Positions 37,898 to 47,600 of a stretch of 64,000 nucleotides of DNA are shown in pieces. Below the pieces are notes generated by a model. That model had not been told where the DNA came from, made no database searches, and worked only from the letters and a program-made list of their open reading frames with translations. Numbering within the stretch: the first letter of the stretch is position 1; each line of letters starts with the position of its first letter. The translations under genes and the position numbers were made by a program. The DNA is from Clostridium vincentii (lineage in GTDB: Bacteria > Bacillota > Clostridia > Clostridiales > Clostridiaceae). The stretch is taken from assembly GCF_002995745.1 (NCBI RefSeq), contig NZ_PVXQ01000020.1:1-64000 (forward strand), in the 5' to 3' direction.

Positions 37898-38362
37898 TTA
37901 TAATGAAATGCTGTTCGTATATATTTGTAATGCCTTTCCCTCTTTTAATCCTTTTACAACTTTATAAATTTTATAAGGTGTAATAAACATTCCTATTAAC
38001 ATTGATAAAAAAAGTTTTACAAAGAAATACATTGCCCAACCAAACCAAGACATAAACAAGAAAATACTTGGAGTGATTTTGTTTAAGAAACTCCATCCCC
38101 AAGCTATTCCAGCAAAAAAATATCCCATAAAAAAACGACCAAAGAATCCTTGTCCATCAGCTAAGTAAAAACCAAAAGCAAATAGCACTACCATTATAAT
38201 AGAATTTTTTACAAGTAGTTGCTTAGATACATTAATTCTATTTAACGCACATTTGTCGCAGATTGGAAGGCTAAATTTGTTAGTACATTCTGGACATAAC
38301 CCTTTACCGCAATCGTGGCATTGAGCCACAGCATCTCTTTCATAGTGATTTGAACATTTCAT
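37898..38362 (-). CDS. B-box-like zinc-finger membrane protein
   Basis: The 154-residue protein starts with a compact metal-binding module (CSNHYERDAVAQCHDC, then GLCPEC and ICDKCA; about residues 3-38). Two or three hydrophobic segments follow (about 50-125), with a cytoplasmic basic tail. The layout matches uncharacterised Firmicute B-box zinc-finger proteins with TM segments; function is unknown. It is convergent with the symporter gene. GGGGT lies upstream of the ATG. Confidence 0.75.
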   Translation of the reverse strand: MKCSNHYERDAVAQCHDCGKGLCPECTNKFSLPICDKCALNRINVSKQLLVKNSIIMVVLFAFGFYLADGQGFFGRFFMGYFFAGIAWGWSFLNKITPSIFLFMSWFGWAMYFFVKLFLSMLIGMFITPYKIYKVVKGLKEGKALQIYTNSISL

Positions 38363-38618
38363 AATTTCGACCCCTTTTTAGTGTAAAATTTAATAATTAT
38401 TCCAATTTATTTATATTCTACAAGAAATACCTTTATCCTTCTAAAAAATCAAATTTTTATAAAAATTTTTTAAGCGATTAACATGAATTTATACTGCTAA
38501 GTGGTTGTAGTACAATATTGTATAAGTATATAATGATAATTATATTATTATAGAAATCTTATAGTAAGTTACTATTGATTATTCTAAGAAAATTTGATAT
38601 AACTAACTTGAACTTAAT

Positions 38619-38657
38619 AGACAGTTTGTAAGCTTCCTGTCGCTAAAAAAAACTAGG
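38619..38657 (+). promoter_or_regulatory. preQ1-I riboswitch aptamer
   Basis: A GACAG/CTGTC stem with a 12-base loop is followed by the A-rich tail and ACTAGG, the H-type pseudoknot pattern of preQ1-I aptamers. A terminator hairpin lies 44 bases downstream, ahead of queD. Binding of preQ1 should stop transcription of the queDECF genes. Upstream, 38363-38618 is plain A+T-rich sequence. Confidence 0.85.
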
Positions 38658-38700
38658 CAATTTAGTAAATGTGTATTAAATTTTTTTGTATATATTAATT

Positions 38701-38724
38701 AGGGTGTCTTTACGCCCTTTTTTT
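38701..38724 (+). terminator. Riboswitch expression-platform terminator
   Basis: AGGGTGT pairs with ACGCCCT across a CTTT loop and is followed by TTTTTTT, between the preQ1 aptamer and the queD ribosome site. Confidence 0.8.
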
Positions 38725-38754
38725 GTTTTCAAAATTAAAAATAAGGAGGATTTT

Positions 38755-39186
38755 ATGTTTATTTTAAAAAGTGAAATTGGATTTGATATGTCCCATTATT
38801 TAAGTGGTTATGATGGAAAGTGTGGGAATATACATGGTCATAGATATAGATTAATAGTAAAAGTTAAGGGCACTGAATTAAAATCAACTGGTTCAAATCG
38901 TGCTATGGTTGAAGATTTTGGTTTTATAAAGCTAATATTAAAGGATATCCATGATTTGTTTGATCATAAGTTAGTTGTAGAGGATGATCAAATTGGAAGA
39001 GATTTAATAAAGCGTCTGGAAGGTACACTTCAAAATTTTGAGCACGTAGTAGTATCTTATAGACCTACTGCTGAAGAAATGTCTAGGGATATTTTTAATA
39101 GAATAAAGGCTAAGGGGATAAATATTTATGAGGTAGAGCTTTTTGAAACTCCTACTAATAGTTGTATTTATAGAGAGGAAGAATAG
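38755..39186 (+). CDS. queD: 6-carboxy-5,6,7,8-tetrahydropterin synthase QueD
   Basis: The 143-residue protein belongs to the PTPS/QueD family. Zinc ligands lie in FDMSHYL and NIHGHRYRL, with Cys in GKCGNIHGH as the catalytic thiol and the C-terminal ELFETPTNS substrate loop. It converts dihydroneopterin triphosphate to carboxytetrahydropterin, the first dedicated step of preQ1 synthesis. ATG 38755 has AAGGAGGA 6 bases upstream; the frame extending upstream covers the terminator. It abuts queE without a gap. Confidence 0.95.
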   Translation: MFILKSEIGFDMSHYLSGYDGKCGNIHGHRYRLIVKVKGTELKSTGSNRAMVEDFGFIKLILKDIHDLFDHKLVVEDDQIGRDLIKRLEGTLQNFEHVVVSYRPTAEEMSRDIFNRIKAKGINIYEVELFETPTNSCIYREEE

Positions 39187-39858
39187 ATGGAATACAATGT
39201 AATAGAAAAATTTTTATCTATTGATGGAGAAGGTCCAACAGCAGGAGAAATTGCTACATTTATAAGATTTGGTGGTTGTAATCTTTGCTGCAAATGGTGT
39301 GACACTGCTTATTCTATTGATGGCAAAATTAAAGGACAAACTTTGAATAAGGAAGATATATATAGATACATAAAAGATAATGGAACAAAAAATGTTACTC
39401 TTACAGGAGGGGAACCTCTAATACAAGAAGATATTGAAGAATTAATATACTTTTTGGCTAAGGATTCAGAATTATTAATTCATATAGAAACTAATGGATC
39501 TATTCCTTTTTACAACTTTAAAAAAATAGAGAACTTAGATAATGTAAGTTTCATCCTAGATTATAAACTGCCAAGTAGCGGAATGGAAAATAAGATGGAT
39601 ATGAAAAATTATAAAGTAGTTTCTAAAAAAGATGTATGTAAATTTGTAATTGAAACAATGGAAGATTTAATTAAAGCTAAAGAGATTGTAGAGAAGTTTA
39701 GTTTAACTGAAAAATGTTTGGTGTATTTTAGTCCAATAACTACAAGCATCGAGCCAGCATTAATTGTTGATTTTATGAAAAGAAATAAAATGAATAATAT
39801 AAGATTGCAAATACAGTTACACAAAATAATCTGGTCTCCAGAAACTAGAGAAGTATAG
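39187..39858 (+). CDS. queE: 7-carboxy-7-deazaguanine synthase QueE
   Basis: The 223-residue radical SAM enzyme has the cluster motif in GGCNLCCKWCDTAY near the N-terminus and a TLTGGEPL SAM-binding segment. It converts carboxytetrahydropterin to 7-carboxy-7-deazaguanine. The start ATG directly follows the queD stop (TAGATG), indicating translational coupling. It is the second gene of the riboswitch-controlled operon. Confidence 0.95.
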   Translation: MEYNVIEKFLSIDGEGPTAGEIATFIRFGGCNLCCKWCDTAYSIDGKIKGQTLNKEDIYRYIKDNGTKNVTLTGGEPLIQEDIEELIYFLAKDSELLIHIETNGSIPFYNFKKIENLDNVSFILDYKLPSSGMENKMDMKNYKVVSKKDVCKFVIETMEDLIKAKEIVEKFSLTEKCLVYFSPITTSIEPALIVDFMKRNKMNNIRLQIQLHKIIWSPETREV

Positions 39859-39887
39859 AATAGTTGGAAAATAAAGGCGTATTAAAG

Positions 39888-39931
39888 AAAATAACAGACT
39901 AAAGATGCAATATATATTTTGTTATTTTTTT
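39888..39931 (+). terminator. Weak terminator-like hairpin between queE and queC
   Basis: AAATAACA pairs with TGTTATTT across a long loop and runs into TTTTTT. The 8-bp A+T-rich stem is weak, so partial readthrough to queC is expected. Confidence 0.5.
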
Positions 39932-39962
39932 GATTGTGCCTAATATAAAGGGAGAGTTTAAG

Positions 39963-40622
39963 ATGATAAATGGTAAAGCGGTAGTAGTTTTTAGTGGAGG
40001 ACAAGATTCCACAACATGTTTATTTTGGGCAAAAAAGAATTTTAAAGAGGTAATAACAGTTTCTTTTGATTATAATCAGAAACATGTTGCAGAACTCGAC
40101 TGTGCAAAAAAAATTGCAAAGGAATTAGGATGTGAGAATCATGTTTTAGATATGAAGTTATTAGGACAACTTGCGCCTAATGCGTTAACTAGAAATGATA
40201 TAGATATAAAGCTGGGGGAAGAGGGAGAATTACCGTCAACATTTGTTGATGGAAGAAACATGCTGTTTTTAACATTTGCAGCTGTATTTGCAAAACAGGT
40301 AGGAGCGAGACATTTGATAACAGGGGTATGTGAAACAGATTTTAGTGGATACCCAGATTGTAGGGATGTATTTATAAAATCTTTAAATGTAACTTTAAAT
40401 CTTGCTATGGATTTTCAATTTGTAATTCATACACCAATAATGTGGATAGATAAAGAAGAAACTTGGAAAATGGCAGATGAGATGGGAGCTCTTGAATTTA
40501 TTAGAGAGAAAACATTAACCTGCTATAATGGGATAATTGGAGATGGTTGTGGAGAATGTCCATCTTGTAAATTGAGAAAAAGAGGTCTTGATAATTATTT
40601 AAATTCTAAAAAGATTAAATAG
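39963..40622 (+). CDS. queC: 7-cyano-7-deazaguanine synthase QueC
   Basis: The 219-residue protein has the PP-loop ATPase motif [13 protein letters not shown] at the N-terminus and the C-terminal zinc motif [13 protein letters not shown]. It makes preQ0 from 7-carboxy-7-deazaguanine, ammonia and ATP. ATG 39963 has GGGAGAG upstream, and it precedes queF by 11 bases. This start is preferred to an upstream one at 39930 within the T-rich hairpin tail. Confidence 0.95.
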   Translation: MINGKAVVVFSGGQDSTTCLFWAKKNFKEVITVSFDYNQKHVAELDCAKKIAKELGCENHVLDMKLLGQLAPNALTRNDIDIKLGEEGELPSTFVDGRNMLFLTFAAVFAKQVGARHLITGVCETDFSGYPDCRDVFIKSLNVTLNLAMDFQFVIHTPIMWIDKEETWKMADEMGALEFIREKTLTCYNGIIGDGCGECPSCKLRKRGLDNYLNSKKIK

Positions 40623-40633
40623 GAGGTTCTTAT

Positions 40634-41143
40634 ATGGAAAATCATTTTGAAGGAAGAAGCAAAGATGAGTTAAAGGGCGTAAGCTTACTTGGAAATCAAG
40701 AAGTAAAGTATAAAACTCAATATGATCCAAGCATTTTAGAAGTATTTGATAATAAACATATAGAAAATGATTATTTTGTAAAATTTAACTGTCCTGAATT
40801 TACAAGTCTTTGTCCTATGACAGGACAACCAGATTTTGCAACTATTTATATAAGCTATATACCAAGTGTAAAGATGGTTGAGAGTAAGTCTTTAAAATTA
40901 TATTTGTTTAGTTTTAGAAATCATGGAGATTTTCATGAGGATTGTGTAAATAAAATAATGAAAGATTTGATAAAGTTAATGGATCCCAAATATATTGAAG
41001 TTTGGGGTAAGTTTACTCCAAGGGGTGGAATAAGCATTGACCCATACTGTAATTATGGAAAGACAGATACAATGTTTGAAGGAATGGCTAAAGACCGTCT
41101 GTTCCAGCATGATATGTATCCAGAGACTGTTGACAATAGATAG
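40634..41143 (+). CDS. queF: NADPH-dependent preQ0 reductase QueF
   Basis: The 169-residue tunnelling-fold protein has the catalytic Cys in [14 protein letters not shown] and the QueF hallmark in [22 protein letters not shown]. It reduces the nitrile of preQ0 to preQ1, completing the operon product that the upstream riboswitch senses. The short form matches the Bacillus-type enzyme. AGGAGG precedes the ATG. Confidence 0.95.
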   Translation: MENHFEGRSKDELKGVSLLGNQEVKYKTQYDPSILEVFDNKHIENDYFVKFNCPEFTSLCPMTGQPDFATIYISYIPSVKMVESKSLKLYLFSFRNHGDFHEDCVNKIMKDLIKLMDPKYIEVWGKFTPRGGISIDPYCNYGKTDTMFEGMAKDRLFQHDMYPETVDNR

Positions 41144-41169
41144 GAGATAATTGAAAGCTGAGAATGGAG

Positions 41170-41231
41170 AGTTGAGAGTTTGGAGAATGATTTTCTTTGT
41201 TTTCAAACTAATTTTCAACTTTTAATTTTTG
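41170..41231 (+). terminator. Imperfect hairpin after queF
   Basis: AGTTGA and AGTTTG on the left pair with CAAACT and TCAACT on the right, with internal mismatches, followed by TTTAATTTTT. It probably ends the que operon. Confidence 0.5.
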
Positions 41232-41240
41232 AAATTAGGC

Positions 41241-41272
41241 TTGACTCTCCAGTGTAGGGTACAGTTTATAAT
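41241..41272 (+). promoter_or_regulatory. MerR-type promoter for the MerR-GyrI gene
   Basis: TTGACT at 41241-41246 and TTATAA at 41266-41271 are 19 bases apart. Overlong spacing just upstream of a MerR gene suggests autoregulation. Confidence 0.6.
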
Positions 41273-41292
41273 AAAAATATAGAGGTGACGAT

Positions 41293-42087
41293 ATGTACAA
41301 AATAGGTGAATTTTCTAAAATTACAAATCTTTCAGTAAAAACCTTAGCATATTATGATGAGGAACATATACTTCTATCATCTCGTTGTAATGAAGAGGAT
41401 GGTTGTAAATATTATAATGAAAAAGATTTTAAAAAAGCAAAATTAATTCTATTGTTTCGCAATTTGAATTTTTCTATTTCTGAAATCAAAGAAATAGTTA
41501 GCAATTATGAATCTCCTTCGGATTTAGCGTATTTTTTAGAAGAAAAGAAAAGAATGATTGAGAATAAAATACGTGTAGAAAAAGACCTATTGAAGAAAAT
41601 CGACATTTATATTAAACCAAATCAAAGATATGCTGATGGTATTAGCTATAAAATTGAGATGAAGACTATTGAAGCAGTAATGGTGGCATCTATTAGATAT
41701 AAAGGAAAGCATAGTGATGTTGGCATGCATATTGGCAAAATATATGAAGAGGTTAAAGGCAATGTAAAGGGTGCTCCTTTTAATTGTTACTATGATAGTG
41801 AGTTTAGAGATGAGGAAGATATAGAACTTTGTGTGCCAATTTCTGACCCTGTTGATTATTTTCAGATTACATCAAGAGAGTTACCACGGATAAAAGCACT
41901 TTGCACTATTCATAATGGTCCCTATGAAAGTTTGAATAAGGCATATAAAGCTATATTTGATTATGCCAAAGAAAATAACTTGAAATGCTTGAGTCCATCA
42001 AGAGAAGTATATGTAAAGGGCCCCGGCAAGATATTTAAAGGAAATCCTCATAATTATATAACTGAGATAATAACACCAATAGAATAG
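41293..42087 (+). CDS. MerR family regulator with GyrI-like effector domain
   Basis: The 264-residue protein has a MerR helix-turn-helix (MYKIGEFSKITNLSVKTLAY, then CKYYNEKDFKKAKL), a linking coiled coil (about 75-115) and a C-terminal GyrI-like/BmrR-like small-molecule domain (about 120-260) with HNGPYESLNKAYKAIFDYA. Remnants of a separate GyrI-like gene follow 12 bases later. Multidrug-type ligands are likely but unproven. Confidence 0.92.
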   Translation: MYKIGEFSKITNLSVKTLAYYDEEHILLSSRCNEEDGCKYYNEKDFKKAKLILLFRNLNFSISEIKEIVSNYESPSDLAYFLEEKKRMIENKIRVEKDLLKKIDIYIKPNQRYADGISYKIEMKTIEAVMVASIRYKGKHSDVGMHIGKIYEEVKGNVKGAPFNCYYDSEFRDEEDIELCVPISDPVDYFQITSRELPRIKALCTIHNGPYESLNKAYKAIFDYAKENNLKCLSPSREVYVKGPGKIFKGNPHNYITEIITPIE

Positions 42088-42099
42088 GACGAAAGGGAT

Positions 42100-42229
42100 A
42101 TGTTAGTAGATAAATTAGATTATAAAAAGGAAGCATGAAAGCTATCTATCCGATCCAAGAAAAGTAAAACCTGAAAAAATGAAAACAGTGTTAAGATATC
42201 CTGTTGTAGAATTGATAGTGGAGAATTGA
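42100..42229 (+). pseudogene. Remnant of a GyrI-like domain gene with internal deletion
   Basis: ATG 42100 opens MLVDKLDYKKEA and stops at 42136. A different frame from 42137 reads ESYLSDPRKVKPEKMKTVL and ends RYPVVELIVEN at 42229. These match the beginning and the C-terminal end of stand-alone GyrI-like proteins of about 200 residues, whose tails carry the YLSDPRK pattern. The middle is missing, so this is a deletion scar after the MerR-GyrI gene. GAAAGGGA precedes the ATG. Confidence 0.7.
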
Positions 42230-42267
42230 CTCCCTTTAAGTGCCCGTACGTGTGGAGGAGAGTTATG

Positions 42268-42333
42268 TACCATATTTATTTTAAGAGTTTAATTTGAAAA
42301 AGTTTCACTTAAGATAAATATGGTATTTTTTTA
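42268..42333 (+). terminator. Strong terminator before fbp
   Basis: An 18-base arm TACCATATTTATTTTAAG (42268-42285) pairs with CTTAAGATAAATATGGTA (42308-42325) with one wobble, followed by TTTTTTT. Confidence 0.88.
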
Positions 42334-42436
42334 TATATTTGTAAATAAAATTAAAAAGTAGAAATATTTAAAATTGATGCTATAATTAAATATAAAATAC
42401 TGATTTTTTAGCCTTAAAGAAGTAGGGGGAGAGGTA

Positions 42437-44389
42437 ATGGATTTGAAATATATAAGATTACTGTCTAAGCAATATCCAACAATAGCAGAAGCATGTACTG
42501 AAATTATTAATTTAGAAGCTATATTAAATTTGCCGAAGGGAACTGAACACTTTTTGACCGATGTTCATGGGGAGCATGAGCAGTTTGTTCATGTATTGAA
42601 GAATGGTTCAGGAGTAGTTAAGAGAAAAGTAGAAGAACTTTTTAAGAATTCTTTAATGGAGTGCGAAAAGAAAAGTCTTGCTACATTAATATATTATCCA
42701 GAACAGAAATTAGATTTAATACTTAAAGAAGAGAAAAATATAGATGATTGGTATAAAATAGCTTTATATAGGCTTATTGAAATTTGCAGATATGTTTCAT
42801 CAATATATACAAGATCAAAGGTTAGAAAAGCATTGCCTAAGGATTTTGCGTATATTATTGAAGAGCTCTTACATGATGGTAATTTATATGAAGATAAGGA
42901 GCAATATTATGATGGCATAATAAATACCATCATAAAAACTGATAGAGCTAGAGAATTTATTGTTTCTTTATCAAAGCTTATACAGAGGCTAATTATTGAT
43001 AGGCTGCACATATTAGGAGATATTTATGATAGAGGAAGTAGGCCAGATATAATATTAGATACTTTAATGGAATATCATTCAATAGATATACAATGGGGAA
43101 ATCATGATGTTATATGGATGGCAGCAGCTGCTGGGGTTAAAGCTTGTGTAGCTAATGCATTAAGAATTTCTTCAAGGTATTCTAACTTAGATATAATAGA
43201 GGATGTTTATGGAATAAGTATCTTGCCACTAGCAACCTTTGCCTTAGAACAATATAAAGATGATCCATGTGAATTATTTCTACCTAAAGATTGTAATGAT
43301 AAAGTTTATAGCAATAATGAAAAGCAATTAATTGCGAAAATACACAAAGCTATAGCAATAATACAGTTTAAGCTTGAAGGAGAAATAATAGATAGAAGAC
43401 CTGAATTTGAAATGGAACATAGGTTACTATTTAATAATATTAATTTTAAAGAAGGCAGTATCGATATAAAAGGGAAAAACTACAAATTAATGGACAATAA
43501 CTTTCCAACTATAGATCCTGAAAATCCATATAAATTAACTAGGGGAGAGGAGATTTTAATAGACAAGCTATCTGCTTCATTTGTAAATAGTGAAAAACTT
43601 CAAAAGCATGTAGAATTTTTATTTGCAAAGGGAAGTATGTATTTAAAATTTAATTCAAACCTTTTATTCCATGGATGTATTCCTTTAAATGAGGATGGTA
43701 GCTTTAGAAATATGTTAATAAAGGGAAAAAATTATTGTGGTAAAAAACTTTTTGATAGGTTTGATACTTTAGTTAGAGAGGGTTATTTTAATAAAAGTAA
43801 TAGCACTGAAAAATTATATGGAATGGATGTAATGTGGTATTTATGGATAGGTCCATGCTCTCCTCTTTTTGGCAAAGAAGAAATGGCTACTTTTGAAAGA
43901 TATTTCATAGAAGATAAGGAATGCCACATAGAAAGAAAAAATCCATATTATAGATTAAGAGAAAGTGATGAGATGTGTGATATGATATTTGAAGAGTTTG
44001 GATTAGACCCACGAAAGTCACACATAATAAATGGGCATGTTCCTATAGAAAGAAAAAAAGGCGAGAGTCCTATTAAATGTAATGGTAGATTGCTAGTTAT
44101 CGATGGGGGATTTTCTAGAGCATATCAAGAGAAAACCGGAATTGCTGGGTATACTTTAATTTATGATTCAATGGGACTACAATTAGTTGCACATAATCAT
44201 TTTAAGTCTACAGAAGAGGCAATAATAAATGAAACGGATATTCTATCTACAACAACGATTTTAGAGAAGGAAAAAGAAAGAAAAAGAGTAAGGGATACTG
44301 ACATTGGTGTAGAATTACAAAGAGAAATAGAAGATTTAGAAAAGTTGTTAATGTCTTATAGAAAAGGACTAATAAAAGAAAAATTATAA
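42437..44389 (+). CDS. fbp: Fructose-1,6-bisphosphatase, class III
   Basis: The 650-residue protein is the large Firmicute-type bisphosphatase, unrelated to class I. The metallophosphoesterase motifs are present: [24 protein letters not shown] and [12 protein letters not shown], and [17 protein letters not shown] in the C-terminal half. It dephosphorylates fructose-1,6-bisphosphate in gluconeogenesis. GGGGGAGAGG precedes the ATG. It is a single gene with a terminator; pyruvate carboxylase follows, so the two flanking genes serve the same pathway. Confidence 0.95.
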   Translation: MDLKYIRLLSKQYPTIAEACTEIINLEAILNLPKGTEHFLTDVHGEHEQFVHVLKNGSGVVKRKVEELFKNSLMECEKKSLATLIYYPEQKLDLILKEEKNIDDWYKIALYRLIEICRYVSSIYTRSKVRKALPKDFAYIIEELLHDGNLYEDKEQYYDGIINTIIKTDRAREFIVSLSKLIQRLIIDRLHILGDIYDRGSRPDIILDTLMEYHSIDIQWGNHDVIWMAAAAGVKACVANALRISSRYSNLDIIEDVYGISILPLATFALEQYKDDPCELFLPKDCNDKVYSNNEKQLIAKIHKAIAIIQFKLEGEIIDRRPEFEMEHRLLFNNINFKEGSIDIKGKNYKLMDNNFPTIDPENPYKLTRGEEILIDKLSASFVNSEKLQKHVEFLFAKGSMYLKFNSNLLFHGCIPLNEDGSFRNMLIKGKNYCGKKLFDRFDTLVREGYFNKSNSTEKLYGMDVMWYLWIGPCSPLFGKEEMATFERYFIEDKECHIERKNPYYRLRESDEMCDMIFEEFGLDPRKSHIINGHVPIERKKGESPIKCNGRLLVIDGGFSRAYQEKTGIAGYTLIYDSMGLQLVAHNHFKSTEEAIINETDILSTTTILEKEKERKRVRDTDIGVELQREIEDLEKLLMSYRKGLIKEKL

Positions 44390-44430
44390 TATTATATCTC
44401 CAAAGTTATAATAGGACATTGAAATTATTT

Positions 44431-44484
44431 ACTAAGTTTATTTTAAGAGTTGACTCTGACAAATAGACTTGGTATTATTTTTTA
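44431..44484 (+). terminator. Terminator after fbp
   Basis: ACTAAGTTTATTT pairs with AAATAGACTTGGT with wobbles, a nested AGAGT/ACTCT hairpin caps it, and ATTATTTTTTA follows. Confidence 0.75.
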
Positions 44485-44621
44485 TATAGTTAATATTAAA
44501 GTCGAATAATACAAGTACTAGATGTGAAAAATGATAAAATATGATATAATTTTAAAAGGTCTAATTTAATAGATATAAATTAAATTACAAACAGGAAAAA
44601 TATTAAAGGAGTTGTATTTTT

Positions 44622-47600
44622 TTGGGGAAGAAATTTAAAAGAGTATTAGTAGCCAATAGAGGTGAAATAGCAATAAGAATTTTTAGAGCTTGTCATGAAC
44701 TTGGGATTAGGACAGTTGCTATTTATTCAGAAGAAGATAAGCGTTCTTTATTTAGAACTAAAGCTCATGAAGCATATTTAATTGGAAATAATAAAGGTCC
44801 AGTTGAAGCTTATTTAAACATTGAAGAAATTATAAACCTTGCAATAAAAAAACATGTGGATGCAATACATCCAGGATATGGATTCTTATCTGAAAACCCT
44901 GAGTTTGCTAGAAGATGTAAAGAAGCTGGTATAGAGTTTATAGGGCCAGACTCAAAAATGATGGATAAGCTAGGGGATAAGATCAAATCTAAAATAGCAG
45001 CTAAAAGCGTTGGAGTTCCTGTAATACCCGGGGCTGAAAAATCAATAGATTCAGAAGCAGAAGCTGTTAAACTTGCTTCCGAATGTGGCTATCCTGTTAT
45101 GCTTAAAGCTGCTTCAGGTGGCGGCGGTAGAGGAATGAGAATAGTAAGAAATGAAAGCCAAGTTATTGAATCTTTTAGAAGTGCAAAAAATGAAGCTAAA
45201 AAGGCTTTTGGTATAGATGATATATTTATAGAAAAATACATAGAAGGACCAAAGCATATTGAAATACAGGTTCTTGGAGATAAATATGGAAACATAGTAC
45301 ATCTTCATGAAAGAGATTGCTCTATTCAAAGAAGACATCAAAAAGTTGTTGAATTTTGTCCAGCAATATCTTTGACAGAAGAAAAAAGAGAGGCTATATG
45401 TGCTGATGCACTTAAAATAGCAAGGTCTGTTAATTATACAAGTGCAGGAACTTTAGAATTCTTAGTTGATATGCATGGAAATCATTATTTTATAGAAATG
45501 AACCCAAGAATACAAGTAGAGCATACTGTTACTGAAATGATTACTGGAATAGATATAGTTCAAAGTCAAATTTTAATCGCAGAGGGATTTAAGTTAGATT
45601 CTAAGGAAATAGGGATATATTCTCAAGAGGATATACAACCAAGGGGATATGCAATTCAATGTAGAGTAACTACAGAAGATCCTTCAAACAATTTTGCACC
45701 AGATACTGGAAGAATAGATGTATATAGAAGTGGAGCAGGATTTGGTATAAGACTAGATGGAGGAAGTGGATTTGCAGGTTCTGTAATAAGTCCTTATTAT
45801 GATAGTTTACTCGTAAAGAATACTGCATATTCAAGGACATTTGAGGATGCAGTTAGAAAATCCATACGTGCCATTAAAGAATTAACTATTACAGGAGTTA
45901 AAACTAACGTAGACTTCTTAATAAACGTATTAAATAATGAAACCTTCAAAAAGGGTGAATGTGACACAAACTTTATATCAGACAATCCACAATTATTTGA
46001 TATAACACCAAGAACAGATGAAGAATATAGGATTTTAAAATTTACGGGACAAAAAATAGTAAATGAAACAAAGGGATTAAAACCAGATTTTGATGTCCCA
46101 GTAATTCCTCATATAGAAACTTTAGAAGGACTTAGAGGTACAAAACAAATACTAGATGAAGAAGGTCCTGATGGAGTAATTAAATGGGTGAAAAATCAAA
46201 ATAAGCTATTACTTACAGATACAACTATGAGAGATGCTCAACAATCTTTAGTTGCTACAAGAATGAGAAGCCGAGATATGATAAACATTGCAAAGGCAAC
46301 AGCTGCTTATGGTAATGATTTATTCTCGCTTGAAATGTGGGGCGGAGCTACTTTTGATACTGCCTATAGATTCTTGAAGGAATCACCATGGGAAAGACTT
46401 GAACAATTAAGAAAGCGTGTACCTAATGTTATGTTCCAAATGCTTATTAGAGGAGCAAATGGTGTAGGATATAAAAATTATCCTGATAATGTAATAAGGG
46501 AATTTATAAAACAATCTGCAACAAGCGGCATAGATGTATTTAGAATATTTGACTCACTTAACTGGCTAAAGGGTATAGAAGTATCCTTGGATGAAGTGTT
46601 AAAATGTGGTAAACTTGCAGAAGTTGCATTATGCTATACTGGTGATATTTTAGATGAGAGTAGAGATAAATATAGTCTTAAGTACTATGTAGATAAAGCT
46701 AAGGAAATTGAAAAAATGGGAGCACATATACTTGCTATAAAGGATATGTCAGCATTACTCAAGCCTTATGCTGCTAAAAAACTTATTACGGCATTGAAGA
46801 ACGAAATTACAATACCAATTCAGCTTCATACCCATGATACTACTGGAAATGGTGTTGCTACAGCATTAATGGCAGTAGATGCAGGTGTTGATATTCTTGA
46901 TACAACCTTTAATAGTATGTCAGGACTTACTAGTCAACCTGCATTAAACTCAATAGTAGCAGCTCTTGAAAATACAAATAGAGATACAGGTATAGATTTA
47001 AATGGAATACAAAAGCTATCTGATTATTGGAGTGCTGTAAGACCTGTATATAGTCAATTTGAGTCAGATTTGAAATCAGGAAGTGCTGAGATTTATAAAT
47101 ATGAGATACCAGGCGGACAATATTCAAATTTAAAACCACAAGTTGAAAGCTTTGGTCTTGGACATAGATTTAACGATATTAAGGACATGTACAAGAAAGT
47201 TAATGATATGGTCGGAGATATTATTAAGGTTACACCTTCATCTAAGATGGTTGGAGATATGGCTATTTTCATGGTGCAAAATGACTTAACCCCTGAAAAT
47301 ATAAATGAGAAGGCAAAAAATATGGCTTTCCCAGATTCTGTAGTTTCATATTTTGGAGGTATGATGGGTCAACCTGAAGGTGGATTCCCAGAAAAACTTC
47401 AAAAACTTGTACTAAAAGGTGTAGAACCTATAACTATTAGACCGGGAGAATTATTACCACCAGAAGATTTTGATAAGATTGAAGAATATTTAAAAGAAAA
47501 ATACAAATATACTCCAACAAAGAAGGACTTGATAAGTTATGCATTATATCCAGATGTATTTGAAGACTTCTTAAAGTTTGTAGTTGAATATGGTGATATA

